From contig NZ_BCXB01000002.1 of the NCBI RefSeq assembly GCF_001894885.1, positions 62,001 through 126,000 of the forward strand: DNA of 64,000 nucleotides, in the 5' to 3' direction. The notes under the pieces are model-generated. The model ran no database searches, was not told the DNA's origin, and saw only the letters and a list, made by a program, of their open reading frames with translations. A program made the position numbers and the translations under genes. Source of the stretch: Rhodococcus marinonascens NBRC 14363. Its GTDB lineage: Bacteria > Actinomycetota > Actinomycetes > Mycobacteriales > Mycobacteriaceae. Within the stretch, counting starts at the first letter, position 1. Every line of letters begins with the position of its first letter. Below, piece by piece: positions 10,916-21,000 of this stretch.

Positions 10916-11200
10916 CTAGCCGGTTCCGAGTGGGTCGATCGACACGGCCAGCCAGACGATTGCGCCACCGACCGCCACAAGCGCGCTCACGTCGAAAGGC
11001 TTGCTGCGCACCGCAAGCAGTCCGACGCGCTCGGACGGCATCAGTAATCGGAAAACCGCTGCCAACAGCGTGGCCGTGCCGAACACGAACGCTCCTCGTC
11101 GCCACCGGTCGGCCAGTACGAACACCACCGCCACGGCGATCACGACGAGGACTACGAGCATCGGCAGGTTCCTTTTCGCGAACTTCCCCCAGTCGGCCAT
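10916..11200 (-). CDS. DUF3017 small membrane protein
   Basis: 94-aa protein with two or three hydrophobic segments (about residues 12-31, 38-53 and 72-88), recognised as the DUF3017 family that sits next to folD in mycobacteria and relatives. The ATG at 11200 lies one base after the folD stop; a start at 11224 would overlap folD by 23 bp. Function unknown. Almost certainly co-transcribed with folD. Confidence 0.8.
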   Translation of the reverse strand: MADWGKFAKRNLPMLVVLVVIAVAVVFVLADRWRRGAFVFGTATLLAAVFRLLMPSERVGLLAVRSKPFDVSALVAVGGAIVWLAVSIDPLGTG

Positions 11201-11201
11201 C

Positions 11202-12062
11202 TCAGCCGAGAGACGCTGCGACACGCTCGGCCCGTTCCACGACGTTGGTCAGCAGGAAGGCGCGGGTAAGGGGCCCGACACCCCCTGGGTTCGGCGACAG
11301 GAAACCGGCGACCTCGGCGACGTCCGCCGCAACGTCGCCGCGCAATCCGTCCTCGGTGCGGCTCACGCCCACATCGAGCACCGCCGCACCGGGCTTGACC
11401 ATGCCGGCCGTCACAAGTCCGGGGACTCCGGCGGCCGCGATCACGATATCCGCACGCCGAACTTCCTCGGCGAGATCCCGAGTTCCGGTGTGGCAGAGCG
11501 TAACCGTGGCGTTCTCACTGCGCCGCGTGAACAGAAGGCCTATCGGCCGACCGACCGTGACGCCACGGCCGATGACGACCACGTGCGCGCCCGCGATCGG
11601 CACCTCGTAGCGACGCAGCAGGTGCAGGATCCCGCGGGGCGTGCACGGCAGCGGAGCCTCCTTGCCGAGTACCAACCTACCGAGATTGACCGGGTGCAGA
11701 CCGTCCGCGTCCTTGTCGGGGTCGATACGCTCGAGGGCGGCGTTCTCGTCGAGCTGCTTCGGCACGGGCAACTGTACGATGTAGCCGGTGCACTTGGGGT
11801 TGGCATTGAGTTCGTCGATGGTGGAATCGAGTTTCTCCTGCGTGATGTCGCCGGGCAGATCGCGGCGGATCGAGGTGATCCCGACTTTGGTGCAGTCGTT
11901 GTGCTTGCCGCGCACGTAGGCGGCCGAACCTGGGTCGTCGCCCACTAGAACTGTGCCGAGACCCGGGATGATGCCCTTGTCCCTCAGTGCGCTCACCCGC
12001 ACCTTCAGGTCGTCGAAAATCTCGTCGCGGGTCGCCTTGCCATCGAGGATCGTTGCAGTCAC
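11202..12062 (-). CDS. folD: Bifunctional methylenetetrahydrofolate dehydrogenase / methenyltetrahydrofolate cyclohydrolase
   Basis: Interconverts 5,10-methylene-, methenyl- and 10-formyl-tetrahydrofolate. Motifs visible are [18 protein letters not shown] with the catalytic Lys region, [25 protein letters not shown], the NADP-site [11 protein letters not shown] and the C-terminal [14 protein letters not shown]. The GTG at 12062 gives 286 aa, in line with about 281 for M. tuberculosis FolD; an ATG nine bases upstream (12071) is an alternative. It is followed by the DUF3017 gene. Confidence 0.95.
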   Translation of the reverse strand: MTATILDGKATRDEIFDDLKVRVSALRDKGIIPGLGTVLVGDDPGSAAYVRGKHNDCTKVGITSIRRDLPGDITQEKLDSTIDELNANPKCTGYIVQLPVPKQLDENAALERIDPDKDADGLHPVNLGRLVLGKEAPLPCTPRGILHLLRRYEVPIAGAHVVVIGRGVTVGRPIGLLFTRRSENATVTLCHTGTRDLAEEVRRADIVIAAAGVPGLVTAGMVKPGAAVLDVGVSRTEDGLRGDVAADVAEVAGFLSPNPGGVGPLTRAFLLTNVVERAERVAASLG

Positions 12063-12095
12063 GTGCCCCATTCTCTCAGGTACGCCATGCACGCG

Positions 12096-12701
12096 TCAGT
12101 TCGGTTCCACCACGAGTCCGTTGGCCGCCGCGTAGGCGATGGCCTGGGTCAATTCAATCCGGGCCTTGTCCAGCGACGCGGTCGTCCAGAGGTTCGCGTC
12201 GACGTGTGCTCCGCGCAGGTCCGCGCCGTCAAGTTTGGCGCCGCCCGCGCGGGCGCCGAACAGATCCGCAGAGCGCAGCACCGCCCCGCTCAGGTCGGTG
12301 CGGACGAGATTGACCTCGCGGAACCGGCAGTCGGCGAGGTCCAGCCCGCGCAGGTCGGCACCTCCGAGCGACGCGAGCGTGAAATCGCACTCGTCGAAGG
12401 TCGCGGGGCGCAGCCGGCAGTTATCGAATTCCGAACCGAGGAAGCTGCAGTGTCGGAACACGCTGTGCCACAGCGCTGTTCTGGCGAACATACACGATCG
12501 GAACGCAGTTCCAATGTGACGCGACCCGCCGAGGTCGGCGCCCGTGAAATCACACTCGGTGAAGATCACCGACTCGGTACGGAGCTCACTCAGGTCGGCA
12601 TCGCGGAAGTTGCACTTCGTGTAATGCCGCCGCTGCCAACTCTGCGAGGGCAGGCGTGCGTCGCCGTAGTCCTCACCCACTACATCTTCTATGGGGTTCA
12701 T
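12096..12701 (-). CDS. mfpA: MfpA-like pentapeptide-repeat protein
   Basis: 201-aa protein built almost wholly of A(D/N)LXX-type pentapeptides from about residue 28 to 185 (FRDADLSELRTESVIFTECDF and so on), forming a right-handed beta helix. MfpA of mycobacteria (183 aa) mimics B-form DNA, binds gyrase and gives low-level fluoroquinolone tolerance. Position near folD matches mfpA (Rv3361c) in M. tuberculosis, which supports the name. The GTPase/roadblock conservon genes that precede mfpA in mycobacteria are absent here. The ATG at 12701 starts the conserved part; the frame to 12968 is not conserved. Confidence 0.7.
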   Translation of the reverse strand: MNPIEDVVGEDYGDARLPSQSWQRRHYTKCNFRDADLSELRTESVIFTECDFTGADLGGSRHIGTAFRSCMFARTALWHSVFRHCSFLGSEFDNCRLRPATFDECDFTLASLGGADLRGLDLADCRFREVNLVRTDLSGAVLRSADLFGARAGGAKLDGADLRGAHVDANLWTTASLDKARIELTQAIAYAAANGLVVEPN

Positions 12702-13089
12702 ACATCCATTGTCCGCCTCGAAACTCACTCGCCATCGAGCGCGGACAGAACACCCGTTTCGCCTGCCGCCGCTCCAGTCCCCGAGAGGTGCAGTGCGGCG
12801 ATTGCGGGGCCGCTCGATGTGGCCACGAACCTGGCACATCTCGACGCTCGGATCACCGATCTGGTCAGGGTCGGGGACCCGTCGATGCCCTCGTTCCCCG
12901 AGGGCCTCACCGGGGTCTCCGAGAGGCATGTCGAGAGTGAAGTGCATGCCGAGAGTGAAGTGCATCACAGTGCATCACAATTGCATCACAACTGTTTCCC
13001 ATGGTGTTAGTGTCCTGCGCTAGCCCCGCTCTTTGGCTAGACAACGCCTGCACGGCATTTCGTGCGGTCAACTGAGACGAAAGAAGGCC
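12702..13089. other. Intergenic region with no convincing gene
   Basis: 388 bp separating mfpA from the small secreted protein. Several short frames exist on both strands (for example minus 12725-12910), but none has a recognisable product, a good ribosome binding site or family similarity. The right part carries the repeats listed separately and presumably the promoter of the secreted protein. Confidence 0.6.
12932..12990. repeat. Two overlapping sets of short direct repeats upstream of a secreted protein
   Basis: CGAGAGTGAAGTGCAT occurs twice (12932-12947 and 12950-12965). TGCATCACA occurs three times (12961-12969, 12971-12979, 12982-12990). The two sets share TGCAT. They end about 100 bp before the ATG at 13090, a position suited to repeated binding sites for a regulator; no regulator can be named. 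Confidence 0.75.
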
Positions 13090-13368
13090 ATGAAGAAGTC
13101 AGTTCGCACCGCCGCAATCGCATTAGCCGTCTCCCCGATCCTCGGACTGGTCATCGCGGCACCGGCCAGCGCAGCAATCACGAACATCGCCGATCCCATC
13201 CCTGCTGAGGACCTGCTCGTGGGCAGCATGGAATTCGGCGAACTGGTCTTTGGCGCCGTGAACGGCGGCGTGGACTTCGGCAGCCTGGGCACCGGCTCCG
13301 ACGGCTCTGACGACGGCTCTGACGCCGGCTCCGGCTCGAGCACGGGCAGCGTGAGTTCCGAAGACTGA
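13090..13368 (+). CDS. Small secreted protein, Gly/Ser/Asp-rich tail
   Basis: 92 aa. Residues 1-28 are a clear Sec signal peptide (KKSVRTAAIALAVSPILGLVIA, then APASAA cleavage). The mature part is short and acidic and ends in a Gly-Ser-Asp low-complexity tail from about residue 65. An AAGAAGG ribosome binding site lies just before the ATG at 13090; the frame is open back to 13033 but that extension would mask the signal peptide. No known family. A strong terminator follows. Confidence 0.7.
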   Translation: MKKSVRTAAIALAVSPILGLVIAAPASAAITNIADPIPAEDLLVGSMEFGELVFGAVNGGVDFGSLGTGSDGSDDGSDAGSGSSTGSVSSED

Positions 13369-13392
13369 ACTTTCGGCAGCTGATCTGAACGA

Positions 13393-13424
13393 GCGAAGGC
13401 CCCGCCAACCGGCGGGGCCTTCGC
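13393..13424 (+). terminator. Strong hairpin terminator
   Basis: Perfect 14-bp inverted repeat GCGAAGGCCCCGCC / GGCGGGGCCTTCGC (13393-13406, 13411-13424) with an AACC tetraloop. It sits between the converging secreted-protein gene and the following minus-strand gene and can serve both. Confidence 0.88.
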
Positions 13425-13464
13425 TGTACTTCCGGTAGATGTGAGTGTCACCCGTCGACCGAGA

Positions 13465-14070
13465 TCAGACTTCGAGTTCGGTGTTCAGGGCGTCGGAGAG
13501 TTGGGCATCGTGCTCGGATGCCTGACTGAGCACCGCGCTGGCCAGCCCGGAGAGCGAGCGCACCCCGTGCCGCATGGTGTGCAGTGCGTTGATCAGCGAG
13601 ACCCCGTCGTTGCAGATTCCGGCCCAGTGTCGGTCGGTCTCCCCGCGGATCGAGTCGGGGTCCTCGTCCAACTCCGCCGCGATGTCCGGTCGGCAGACCT
13701 GGCACGGCTGGCGGTCCTCGACCGCGAACTCATCAGACCTCATGTCCACGATGCTCGGCAGGATCTTATCCTTGACCACGGCGCAGTCGACGCGGTGTGC
13801 GACGCAGGAGACCCCGACACGGTGAGCGACGAACAGGTTGCTCTGGGTGCGGTAGATGCTCAACTCGGTCCAGCGCAGCGAACCCTGCCGCTCACTGGTG
13901 ATATGCCCGAGCTGGGTACCGGTGAACGCCACGACACGGACGCCGTCGCGGACCTTGATCCGGCACATGGGCCCGGGGACCGCATCCGGGCCCAGCGCGT
14001 CTACCCCCGCGTCCTCGCCCCGCACCAAGTGCAGAGTTGCGGGCGGCGGTGTTCCGGGAATCTTGGTCAT
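13465..14070 (-). CDS. Conserved hypothetical protein with a CxxC motif
   Basis: 201-aa soluble protein not recognised as a named family. It contains a QPCQVC pair at about residues 120-125 and two more Cys in VSCVAHRVDC (about 86-95), which could bind a metal. The C-terminal part is helical. Codon use is typical of the neighbours and there is no signal peptide. Function unknown. Confidence 0.7.
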   Translation of the reverse strand: MTKIPGTPPPATLHLVRGEDAGVDALGPDAVPGPMCRIKVRDGVRVVAFTGTQLGHITSERQGSLRWTELSIYRTQSNLFVAHRVGVSCVAHRVDCAVVKDKILPSIVDMRSDEFAVEDRQPCQVCRPDIAAELDEDPDSIRGETDRHWAGICNDGVSLINALHTMRHGVRSLSGLASAVLSQASEHDAQLSDALNTELEV

Positions 14071-14296
14071 TCAGCGCTCCTCGAATGTTCCCCGCGAATT
14101 CGGGGGTGATCTCCCAACCCAGTGTCGTGCTGTGGAAATCGTAGAGCGTTCCTCCACACAAACGGGCGTGATCCCACACTCTCGATCTGCAGCGGCGTCT
14201 CCGGCGCACTCACCCCCCGCGAGAAGCTCGTTCGGCTGGATTGGACGCGACCGTTCGTCAAGAGTGCAGCCGTGCTCCGCAAGGTACTGTCCCGTT

Positions 14297-14764
14297 GTGT
14301 TCCGAGTGATGTTCCACGAACCCCGAATCCCGCCAAATACCGGAAACGCCATCCGTATGGTGGCGGGCACCGGCTGCGAACTGCACCTGGTGGGCCCACT
14401 CGGATTCGACCTGTCCGAGCCGAAACTCAAACGAGCCGGACTCGACTACCACGACCTGGCGTCGGTGACGGTCCACGAGAACCTGGAAGCGGCCTGGACG
14501 GCGGTCGGTCCCGCGCGGGTGTTCGCGTTCACCGCCCACGCCACCGTGTCGTACGCCGACATCGCCTACGAACCCGGCGATGTGCTGCTCTTCGGGCCGG
14601 AACCCACTGGCCTGTCCGAGGATGTGCTGGCCGATCCCCACGTGACGCAGCGACTCCGCATTCCCATGCTTCCCTGTCGGCGCTCGCTGAACCTGTCCAA
14701 TGCTGCCGCTCTGGTGACGTACGAGGCATGGCGCCAACACGGATTCAGCGGGGCTGCGCAATAA
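14297..14764 (+). CDS. trmL: tRNA (cytidine/uridine-34 2'-O)-methyltransferase TrmL
   Basis: SPOUT (trefoil-knot) methyltransferase that 2'-O-methylates the wobble base of tRNA-Leu. Signatures are the N-terminal FHEPRIPPNTGNAIRM, LVGPLGF, LLFGPEPTGLSE and the C-terminal knot RIPMLPCRRSLNLSNAAALV. GTG at 14297 gives 155 aa, the usual length; ATG at 14309 is an alternative. The last 20 bp overlap the 3' end of the converging LysR gene. Confidence 0.93.
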   Translation: MFRVMFHEPRIPPNTGNAIRMVAGTGCELHLVGPLGFDLSEPKLKRAGLDYHDLASVTVHENLEAAWTAVGPARVFAFTAHATVSYADIAYEPGDVLLFGPEPTGLSEDVLADPHVTQRLRIPMLPCRRSLNLSNAAALVTYEAWRQHGFSGAAQ

Positions 14765-15665
14765 TCTCGGCTGCCGCCGTACCGAGGGCGATGTCGAGGA
14801 AGTCGCGTGCCGCGCCGCGCACCCCACGCACCGGATCCCAGACAGCGGACAGCCGTCGCGGAAGCGTCAGCCCCTCCACCTGGACCGAGGCGAGCCGGCC
14901 GTCCGTCAGATCAGCGGCCACCGCCAGCGAAGACAGCACCGCGGGAGCGTTGCCCACCACCACCGCAGCCTTCACCGCCGTACAGGACGTCAACTCCAGC
15001 AACGGTGGGACGCAGTGCTGCACAGCATTCTCGAGCGTTGTGCGCGTCCCGGAACCCGATTCCCGCTGGATCATCGGCGTCGCAGCCAGTTCTGACAGAG
15101 GAATCGGTGACCGGCGGACCCATTCGTGCTCCGGCGGGACGACCACGACCAGGTGGTCTCGGCCGATCTCGCACGCCTGCAGTCCCGTCGGAATGTCCGG
15201 GCCCTCGACGAAACCGAGATCCGCTTCACCGGACAACACGCGGGCGATCACCTCGGATGAATTGAGCAGGCGCACATTCGTCACCACGTTCGGGTACTTG
15301 TTCCGCATGGCGACCGTCCAACCGGGGACGAGGTACTCGGCGATCGTCATACTGGCGGCCACCGTCAGCCCGGCCTGCCGCTCGCCGCGCAATGCCGCGA
15401 CTCCCGATGCCAACTCCTCTGCCGTCACGAGGACATGGCTCGCCCATTCGAGGATGAGGGCGCCTTCCGACGTGGGCCGCACGCCACTGGTGCCCCGGTT
15501 GAACACTTTGATGCCGAACTGGCGCTCGGCCGAGCGCACTCGCGCACTGACCGCCTGCTGACTGAGCCCGTGCTCTCGCCCGGCCGCACCCATGCTTCCG
15601 AGCCGCTCGACGGAGAGCAGGACGTCGAGGGCACTGAGTTCGGGTACTCGGGGAGAGAGCGGCAC
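14745..15665 (-). CDS. LysR-family transcriptional regulator
   Basis: 306 aa. The N-terminal winged helix-turn-helix spans about residues 10-68 (ALDVLLSVERLGSMGAAGREHGLSQQAVSARVRSAE), followed by the periplasmic-binding-like effector domain. It is transcribed divergently from the TDT transporter at 15755 across an 89-bp gap, the classical arrangement for a LysR protein controlling its neighbour. The effector is unknown; a carboxylate is a guess from the transporter family. Confidence 0.9.
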   Translation of the reverse strand: MPLSPRVPELSALDVLLSVERLGSMGAAGREHGLSQQAVSARVRSAERQFGIKVFNRGTSGVRPTSEGALILEWASHVLVTAEELASGVAALRGERQAGLTVAASMTIAEYLVPGWTVAMRNKYPNVVTNVRLLNSSEVIARVLSGEADLGFVEGPDIPTGLQACEIGRDHLVVVVPPEHEWVRRSPIPLSELAATPMIQRESGSGTRTTLENAVQHCVPPLLELTSCTAVKAAVVVGNAPAVLSSLAVAADLTDGRLASVQVEGLTLPRRLSAVWDPVRGVRGAARDFLDIALGTAAAEIIAQPR

Positions 15666-15754
15666 ACCGCAAGGCTAGTCCCACAAACGCGGGGTGTGGG
15701 CACTCAACCATAAGCCTTCTACCGGACGCGACGATCCCTCGACAAGCTCTTGGT

Positions 15755-16813
15755 ATGACCCCTAATTGGTACGCAACAGTGATGGGTACGGGCATCATCG
15801 CAGTGGTCGCCGCAGCGTTGCCCGCCGAAGTCTTCATGGCCAGGATCGCGTCGGAGATCTTCTGGCTGATCGCCGTGGCACTGCTGATCGGGCTGACGAC
15901 CGCGCTGGCGCGTCATTGGACCCGGCGCCGGGAAGACGCACTCGAGGACGCGCGCAGCCATGCAATGTTCCCGTTCTATGGCGCAGTGTCGATGGCGGTG
16001 CTGACCGTCGGCGCAGGCGCAGGCTCGGCGGGTCGCGCACTTCTCGGCGGTGTCGCCGTCGCCGCCTCGGCAGCCCTGTGGACCATAGGCACGATCATCG
16101 GACTCGTCACCTACTTCGTCATGGTGCGTCGGATGACGCGCCCGCACCAGGTGGCTCCCGTGCCGTCGTGGCTCCTGCCCGTCGTGCCGCCCATGGTCTC
16201 GGCCGCCGGCGGCGCCGCGCTCGTCCGGCAACTTCCCGAAGGCGGGCCCCAAGTCGCGATGCTGATGGTCTGCTACACGCTGTTCGCGCTGGCCTTGACC
16301 GCCGCGCTGGCCGTCGCCGTCGTCGTCGGCGGTCATCTGGTCAGCAACGGGCTTCCCGCTGCACCGCTCCTCCCCACCATCTGGATCCCGCTCGGAGTGA
16401 TCGGACAGTCCGTGGCGGCGATCAACCTGCTCGGCGCGGCATCCGGGCAGGCCTGGCTGCACACGGTGGGAGTGGTCTACGGGACCGCAATCGGTACGCT
16501 CGGCGTGATCGCTCTCGTGGCCGTCGTCACCGTGACCGCCAGGGCGTTTTTCCGAGGACTGAGCTTCGCCCCCAGCTGGTGGAGCTTCACGTTTCCGGTC
16601 GGCACATGCGCGCTGGGGGCGAACTCACTGGGAGTTGCCCTGGGTTCGGCCATGATCGTGCGGGCGGGAGTGATTCTGTGGTGCGCGCTGCTCCTGATCT
16701 GGGGCACGGTGACGTTCCACACGCTGAGACACAGCGCCGGGCGGGTGACGAACGCGTTCTCCTGGGCGGTCCTGCGGTTCACGCGCACGGCACGGTTCGC
16801 TGACGGAGTGTGA
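15755..16813 (+). CDS. TDT/SLAC1-family carboxylate or tellurite-resistance transporter
   Basis: 352-aa membrane protein with about ten helices. The opening PNWYATVMGTGIIAV and the region GLSFAPSWWSFTFPVGTCALG are hallmarks of the TDT family (TehA, Mae1 malate permease, SLAC1 channel). The usual substrates are C4-dicarboxylates or anions. Probably regulated by the divergent LysR protein. Confidence 0.88.
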   Translation: MTPNWYATVMGTGIIAVVAAALPAEVFMARIASEIFWLIAVALLIGLTTALARHWTRRREDALEDARSHAMFPFYGAVSMAVLTVGAGAGSAGRALLGGVAVAASAALWTIGTIIGLVTYFVMVRRMTRPHQVAPVPSWLLPVVPPMVSAAGGAALVRQLPEGGPQVAMLMVCYTLFALALTAALAVAVVVGGHLVSNGLPAAPLLPTIWIPLGVIGQSVAAINLLGAASGQAWLHTVGVVYGTAIGTLGVIALVAVVTVTARAFFRGLSFAPSWWSFTFPVGTCALGANSLGVALGSAMIVRAGVILWCALLLIWGTVTFHTLRHSAGRVTNAFSWAVLRFTRTARFADGV

Positions 16814-16825
16814 GGGCGAGACCTC

Positions 16826-17134
16826 TCAGACCCCGGTCTCGACGGGACGCCCGGACTGCGACCACGCGGACGTCCCGCCGGCGACCGACACGGCATTGAT
16901 CCCCCGCGCATTCAAGTACTGCGCGGCTTGCAGACTTCGTCCACCCACAGCACAGATCACATAAACGACGTCGGCGTCCGGAATTTCGCCGACCCGCGCG
17001 ACGAATTCGCTGAGCGGAATCAGCGTGACACCCGGCACTCTCACCTCCGCGTACTCGTCAGCCTCGCGCACGTCGATGACAAGGGCCCCCGACGCCAGTG
17101 CACCGTCCCGGGCATTCAGGTCGACTTCGGTCAT
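16826..17134 (-). CDS. Single-domain rhodanese-like protein
   Basis: 102 aa. Contains the CH2A-type IDVREADEYAEVRVPGV and the active-site loop Cys-Ala-Val-Gly-Gly-Arg-Ser, so it is likely to be an active sulfurtransferase. Its ATG overlaps the stop of the upstream lipoprotein gene by 4 bp, so the two are translationally coupled. Confidence 0.9.
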   Translation of the reverse strand: MTEVDLNARDGALASGALVIDVREADEYAEVRVPGVTLIPLSEFVARVGEIPDADVVYVICAVGGRSLQAAQYLNARGINAVSVAGGTSAWSQSGRPVETGV

Positions 17135-18024
17135 TGTGTCTCCGCCTCATCTCGTTCCGGCGCCTGGCTCGACGTCGGGCCGGGCGCCCTCTTGGACTTC
17201 CGGCGGAGACGGTACGCGCCGTAGACCAGCAAAGCGATGGCTATCGCGAAGCCGAACCAGGGAATCAGCGCTCCCACGACGACGGTGCCACCCTTTATCG
17301 CGGACAACAGAGCGTGCCAACCCGCGACGACACCTTCCCAGAAGTTGTCGGGACCGCGACCGGGCCGCTCGGCGTCCGTCGTGGTGACATCGATCCAGAG
17401 TGTGGCCAGTGCAACCTGTTCACTCAATGACCGCTGCTGGGCGGTGAGGCTGTCCAGTTCGCCCTGACGATCCGACAGTGCCTTTTCGGCCTCGATCAAA
17501 TCCGCTGTGCTCGTTGCCGACGCGATGAGCCCCTGGAGTCGGGAGACGGATGCGGTGAGCGCGCCGATCCGGGCGTCGAGGTCCTGCGACTGCATCGTGA
17601 CGTCACTCTTGGTGACACTGATGCTCGTGACCTCGCCTAGTTCCCGAAGATCGTCCAACGCCCGGTCGAGCGCATCTGCGGGCACCCGGATGGTCAGGGA
17701 GCTGCTCGCGTCCTGATCGTCGGAGCCGGGTTGTTCGGTGATCTGGTCAACCCGACCACCCAGGGAGTCGACCTTGTCGACGATCTGCCGGCCGACGGCC
17801 ACTGGGTCATCCGCGGTGATCGCGACCTGGCCGGTCACCGTCTCCTGACGCCCGGTAGACGCCTGATCTTTCGCGGACGGCCGCAGTGCCCCACCGATCT
17901 CCACCGAACTCGAGTCCCCCGGAACGGGCGCCGGAGCCTCTTGGAGGGAGTCGCTGCTGGGACCACCGCACCCTGCGAGGGCCAGTGCAGCAACCGCGAT
18001 CATCGACAGAACGTGTCTCCTCAT
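17131..18024 (-). CDS. DUF4349 lipoprotein
   Basis: 297 aa. Signal peptide with lipobox L-A-G-C at residues 16-19, then a domain of the DUF4349 family with a long coiled coil (about residues 150-215: SVSRLQGLIASATSTADLIEAEKALSD) and a transmembrane helix near 245-270 followed by a basic tail. DUF4349 proteins are membrane-anchored outside the cell; their role is not known. Upstream partner of the rhodanese gene. Confidence 0.87.
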   Translation of the reverse strand: MRRHVLSMIAVAALALAGCGGPSSDSLQEAPAPVPGDSSSVEIGGALRPSAKDQASTGRQETVTGQVAITADDPVAVGRQIVDKVDSLGGRVDQITEQPGSDDQDASSSLTIRVPADALDRALDDLRELGEVTSISVTKSDVTMQSQDLDARIGALTASVSRLQGLIASATSTADLIEAEKALSDRQGELDSLTAQQRSLSEQVALATLWIDVTTTDAERPGRGPDNFWEGVVAGWHALLSAIKGGTVVVGALIPWFGFAIAIALLVYGAYRLRRKSKRAPGPTSSQAPERDEAETQ

Positions 18025-18047
18025 GTCCGAATGCTAACGGTGCGAGT

Positions 18048-21000
18048 TCACCGGAAGTCCCGGGATTTGGCAGATACTCGCAAATCCATCAACTGCAGTC
18101 GATCCGCCACCACCGTCACCGCGCCCTCTGCGTTCTGCACCTTGCCGCGAACCAGCAGTGCGGGCGCCGCTCCGGCGAGTTTGCGGTACCGGGCCCACAG
18201 ACCCACCGAGCACACCACGTTGACCATCCCGGTCTCGTCCTCGAGGTTGATGAATGTGACACCGGCCGCCGTTGCCGGACGCTGCCGGTGCGTCACCGCC
18301 CCACCCACCAGCACCCGGTCGCCATCGGGAACCTGTAACAATCCTGCTGCCGGAACCACTCCGAGCGCATCGAGTTGCGGACGCAGGAACTCGGTGGGAT
18401 AGGTGTCCGGGGAGACTCCGGTGGCCCACACGTCCGCCGCAGCCAGTTCGAGATCGCTCATCCCCGGCAGAGCCGGCGCGCGGGTGGACGCCCCGATACC
18501 CGGCAACCGGCCGCGGCGCTCCCCCGCCGCGGCACCCGCCGCCCACAGCGCCTCCCGCCGCGAGACCCCGAAACTACCGAGAGCCCCTGCAGTAGCCAGC
18601 GATTCTGCTTGTGTCGTAGACAGTTCCACCCTTCCGGTAAGGTCGGGGAACGATGTGAACGGCCCCCCTTCGCCACGGGATTCGACGATCTGTTCGGCCA
18701 GCGAGGTACCGATGTGCCGCACCTCCCCCAGTCCGAGACGTACCTCCGCTCCGTTGGCCTCTACTGTGGCGTGCGCGAGACTGGCATTGATGTCGGCGCC
18801 GTGGACCCGCACCCCGTGCCTGCGGGCATCGGCCACCAGCGACTGCGGCGAGTAGAACCCCATCGGTTGCGCCCGCAGCAATCCGGCGCAGAACGCCGCC
18901 GGATGGTGCAGCTTGAACCACGAGGAATAAAACACCAGCGCCGCGAAGCTCTGCGAATGACTTTCGGGGAAACCGAAATTCGCAAAGGCGTACAGCTTCT
19001 CGTAGATCCGATCAGCCACTTCCTCACCGATCCCGTGCAGATCGCGCATGCCCTGATAAAGCCGTCCCTTCAGCTGTTCCATCTTCTCGGGTGAACGCTT
19101 GGACCCCATGGCGCGGCGGAGTCGGTCGGCCTCGGCGGGACTGAAACCCGCGACGTCGACCGCCATCTGCATCAACTGTTCCTGGAACAGCGGCACCCCC
19201 AGCGTTCGCTTCAGCGCCTTCTCCAGCGACGGATGGTCGTAGGTCACCGGTTCGAGCTTGTTACGACGGCGGATGTACGGGTGCACCGAACCACCCTGGA
19301 TCGGACCGGGTCGGATGAGTGCCACCTCCACCACCAAGTCGTAGAAGTTTCGTGGTTTCAATCTCGGCAGGGTGGCCATCTGCGCCCGCGACTCCACCTG
19401 GAACACCCCGACTGAATCCGCCCGCTGCAGCATCTCGTAGACGGCCTCCTCTGACAGGTCCAACTGCGCCAGATCCACCGCGATCCCCTTGTGCTCGGCC
19501 ACCAGGTCGATCATGTAATGCAGGGCCGAGAGCATGCCAAGGCCCAGCATGTCGAACTTCACCAGACCCACTGCCGCGCAATCATCCTTGTCCCACTGCA
19601 GGACACTCCGATTCTCCATGCGTGCCCACTCCACCGGGCACACGTCGGCGATGGGCCGGTCGCAGATCACCATGCCCCCGGAGTGGATGCCGAGGTGCCG
19701 CGGATACCCCTCGATCTGGGACGCCAGTTCGAGGACGGCAGGCGGGATGTCGGTGCCGACCACCTTCCCGACTGTGGCATCCCCCGTCACTGCGCTCGCC
19801 CCGTCGACACCCCCCGTCGCTGCGCTCGCCCCGTTGCCCCAGCGGCTGACCTGCTTGCTCCACGCATCCTGCTGCCCCTGTGAAAACCCCAGCGCCCGGG
19901 CCATGTCCCGCACCGACGACTTTCCGCGGTACGTGATGACGTTCGCGACCTGCGCCGCGTACCGACGTCCGTACTTGGCGTAGACGTGCTGGATGGCCTC
20001 TTCCCGGCGATCCGATTCGATGTCGATATCGATGTCCGGTGGACCGTCGCGTTCGGGTGAAAGGAAGCGTTCGAACAGCAGTTTGTTGCGCACGGGATCC
20101 ACGTTGGTGATGCCGATGGCATAGCAGACGGCGGAGTTTGCGGCCGAACCTCTTCCCTGACAGAGGATGTCGTTGTTCTTGCAGAACGACACGATGTCAT
20201 GGACCACGAGGAAATAGCCGGGGAAATCGAGCTCGGTGATGATGTTCAACTCGTGCTCGAGCTGCCGGTAAGCTTCCGACCGGACCTCCGGTGCACCGTA
20301 CCGGCGGCGGGCCCCGTCCATCGTGAGCTGACGCAGCCAACTGGCCTCGGTATGCCCGCCAGGAACGTCGAACGGCGGTAGCTGCGGTGCGATGAGCCTC
20401 AGGTCGAACGCACACTCCAGCCCGATTTCCGCCGCACCGCTGACGGCTTCCGGGTATGCCGCGAAGAGATGCGCCATCTCCTCACCTGACCGCAGGTGCG
20501 CTCCACCGGCCGGCGGCAGATGCCCGGCTGCGTCGTCGAGGCTCTGGCGCGCGCGAACGGCGGCCATCGCCATGGCCAGCCTCCGTCGCGAAGGTCCGGC
20601 GAAATGTGCCGCAGTGGAGGCTATGGTCCGAAGTCCATGCTGGTGCGCGAGTTCGGCGAGGCAGGCGTTGCGCTCGGCGTCCTCCGGGATGCCGTGATGC
20701 GTAAGTTCCACCGTGACCTGATCGGCCCCGAACCGGTCGATCAACTCCCGCAACCGACCGGCCGCGGCTTCCGGACCACCCTCGGCCAGCGCCTGACGCA
20801 CATGCCCCTTTCTGCAACCGGTCAGGATCTGCCAGTGCCCTCCCGCCGCCTCGGCGAGCAGGTCGACGTCGTAACGAAGTTTGCCCTTCTCCCCACCCGC
20901 GAGATGCGCAGCCGCGATCTCCCGGGAAAGTCGTCGATACCCTTCCTGCCCTCGGGCCAACACCAGCAGGTGCGCATCGTCCAAGGTCAGTTCGGAACCG

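Noticed and set aside
12725-12910. 61-codon minus-strand frame between mfpA and the secreted protein
   Set aside because: No family, no good ribosome binding site, and the plus-strand reading looks no better.
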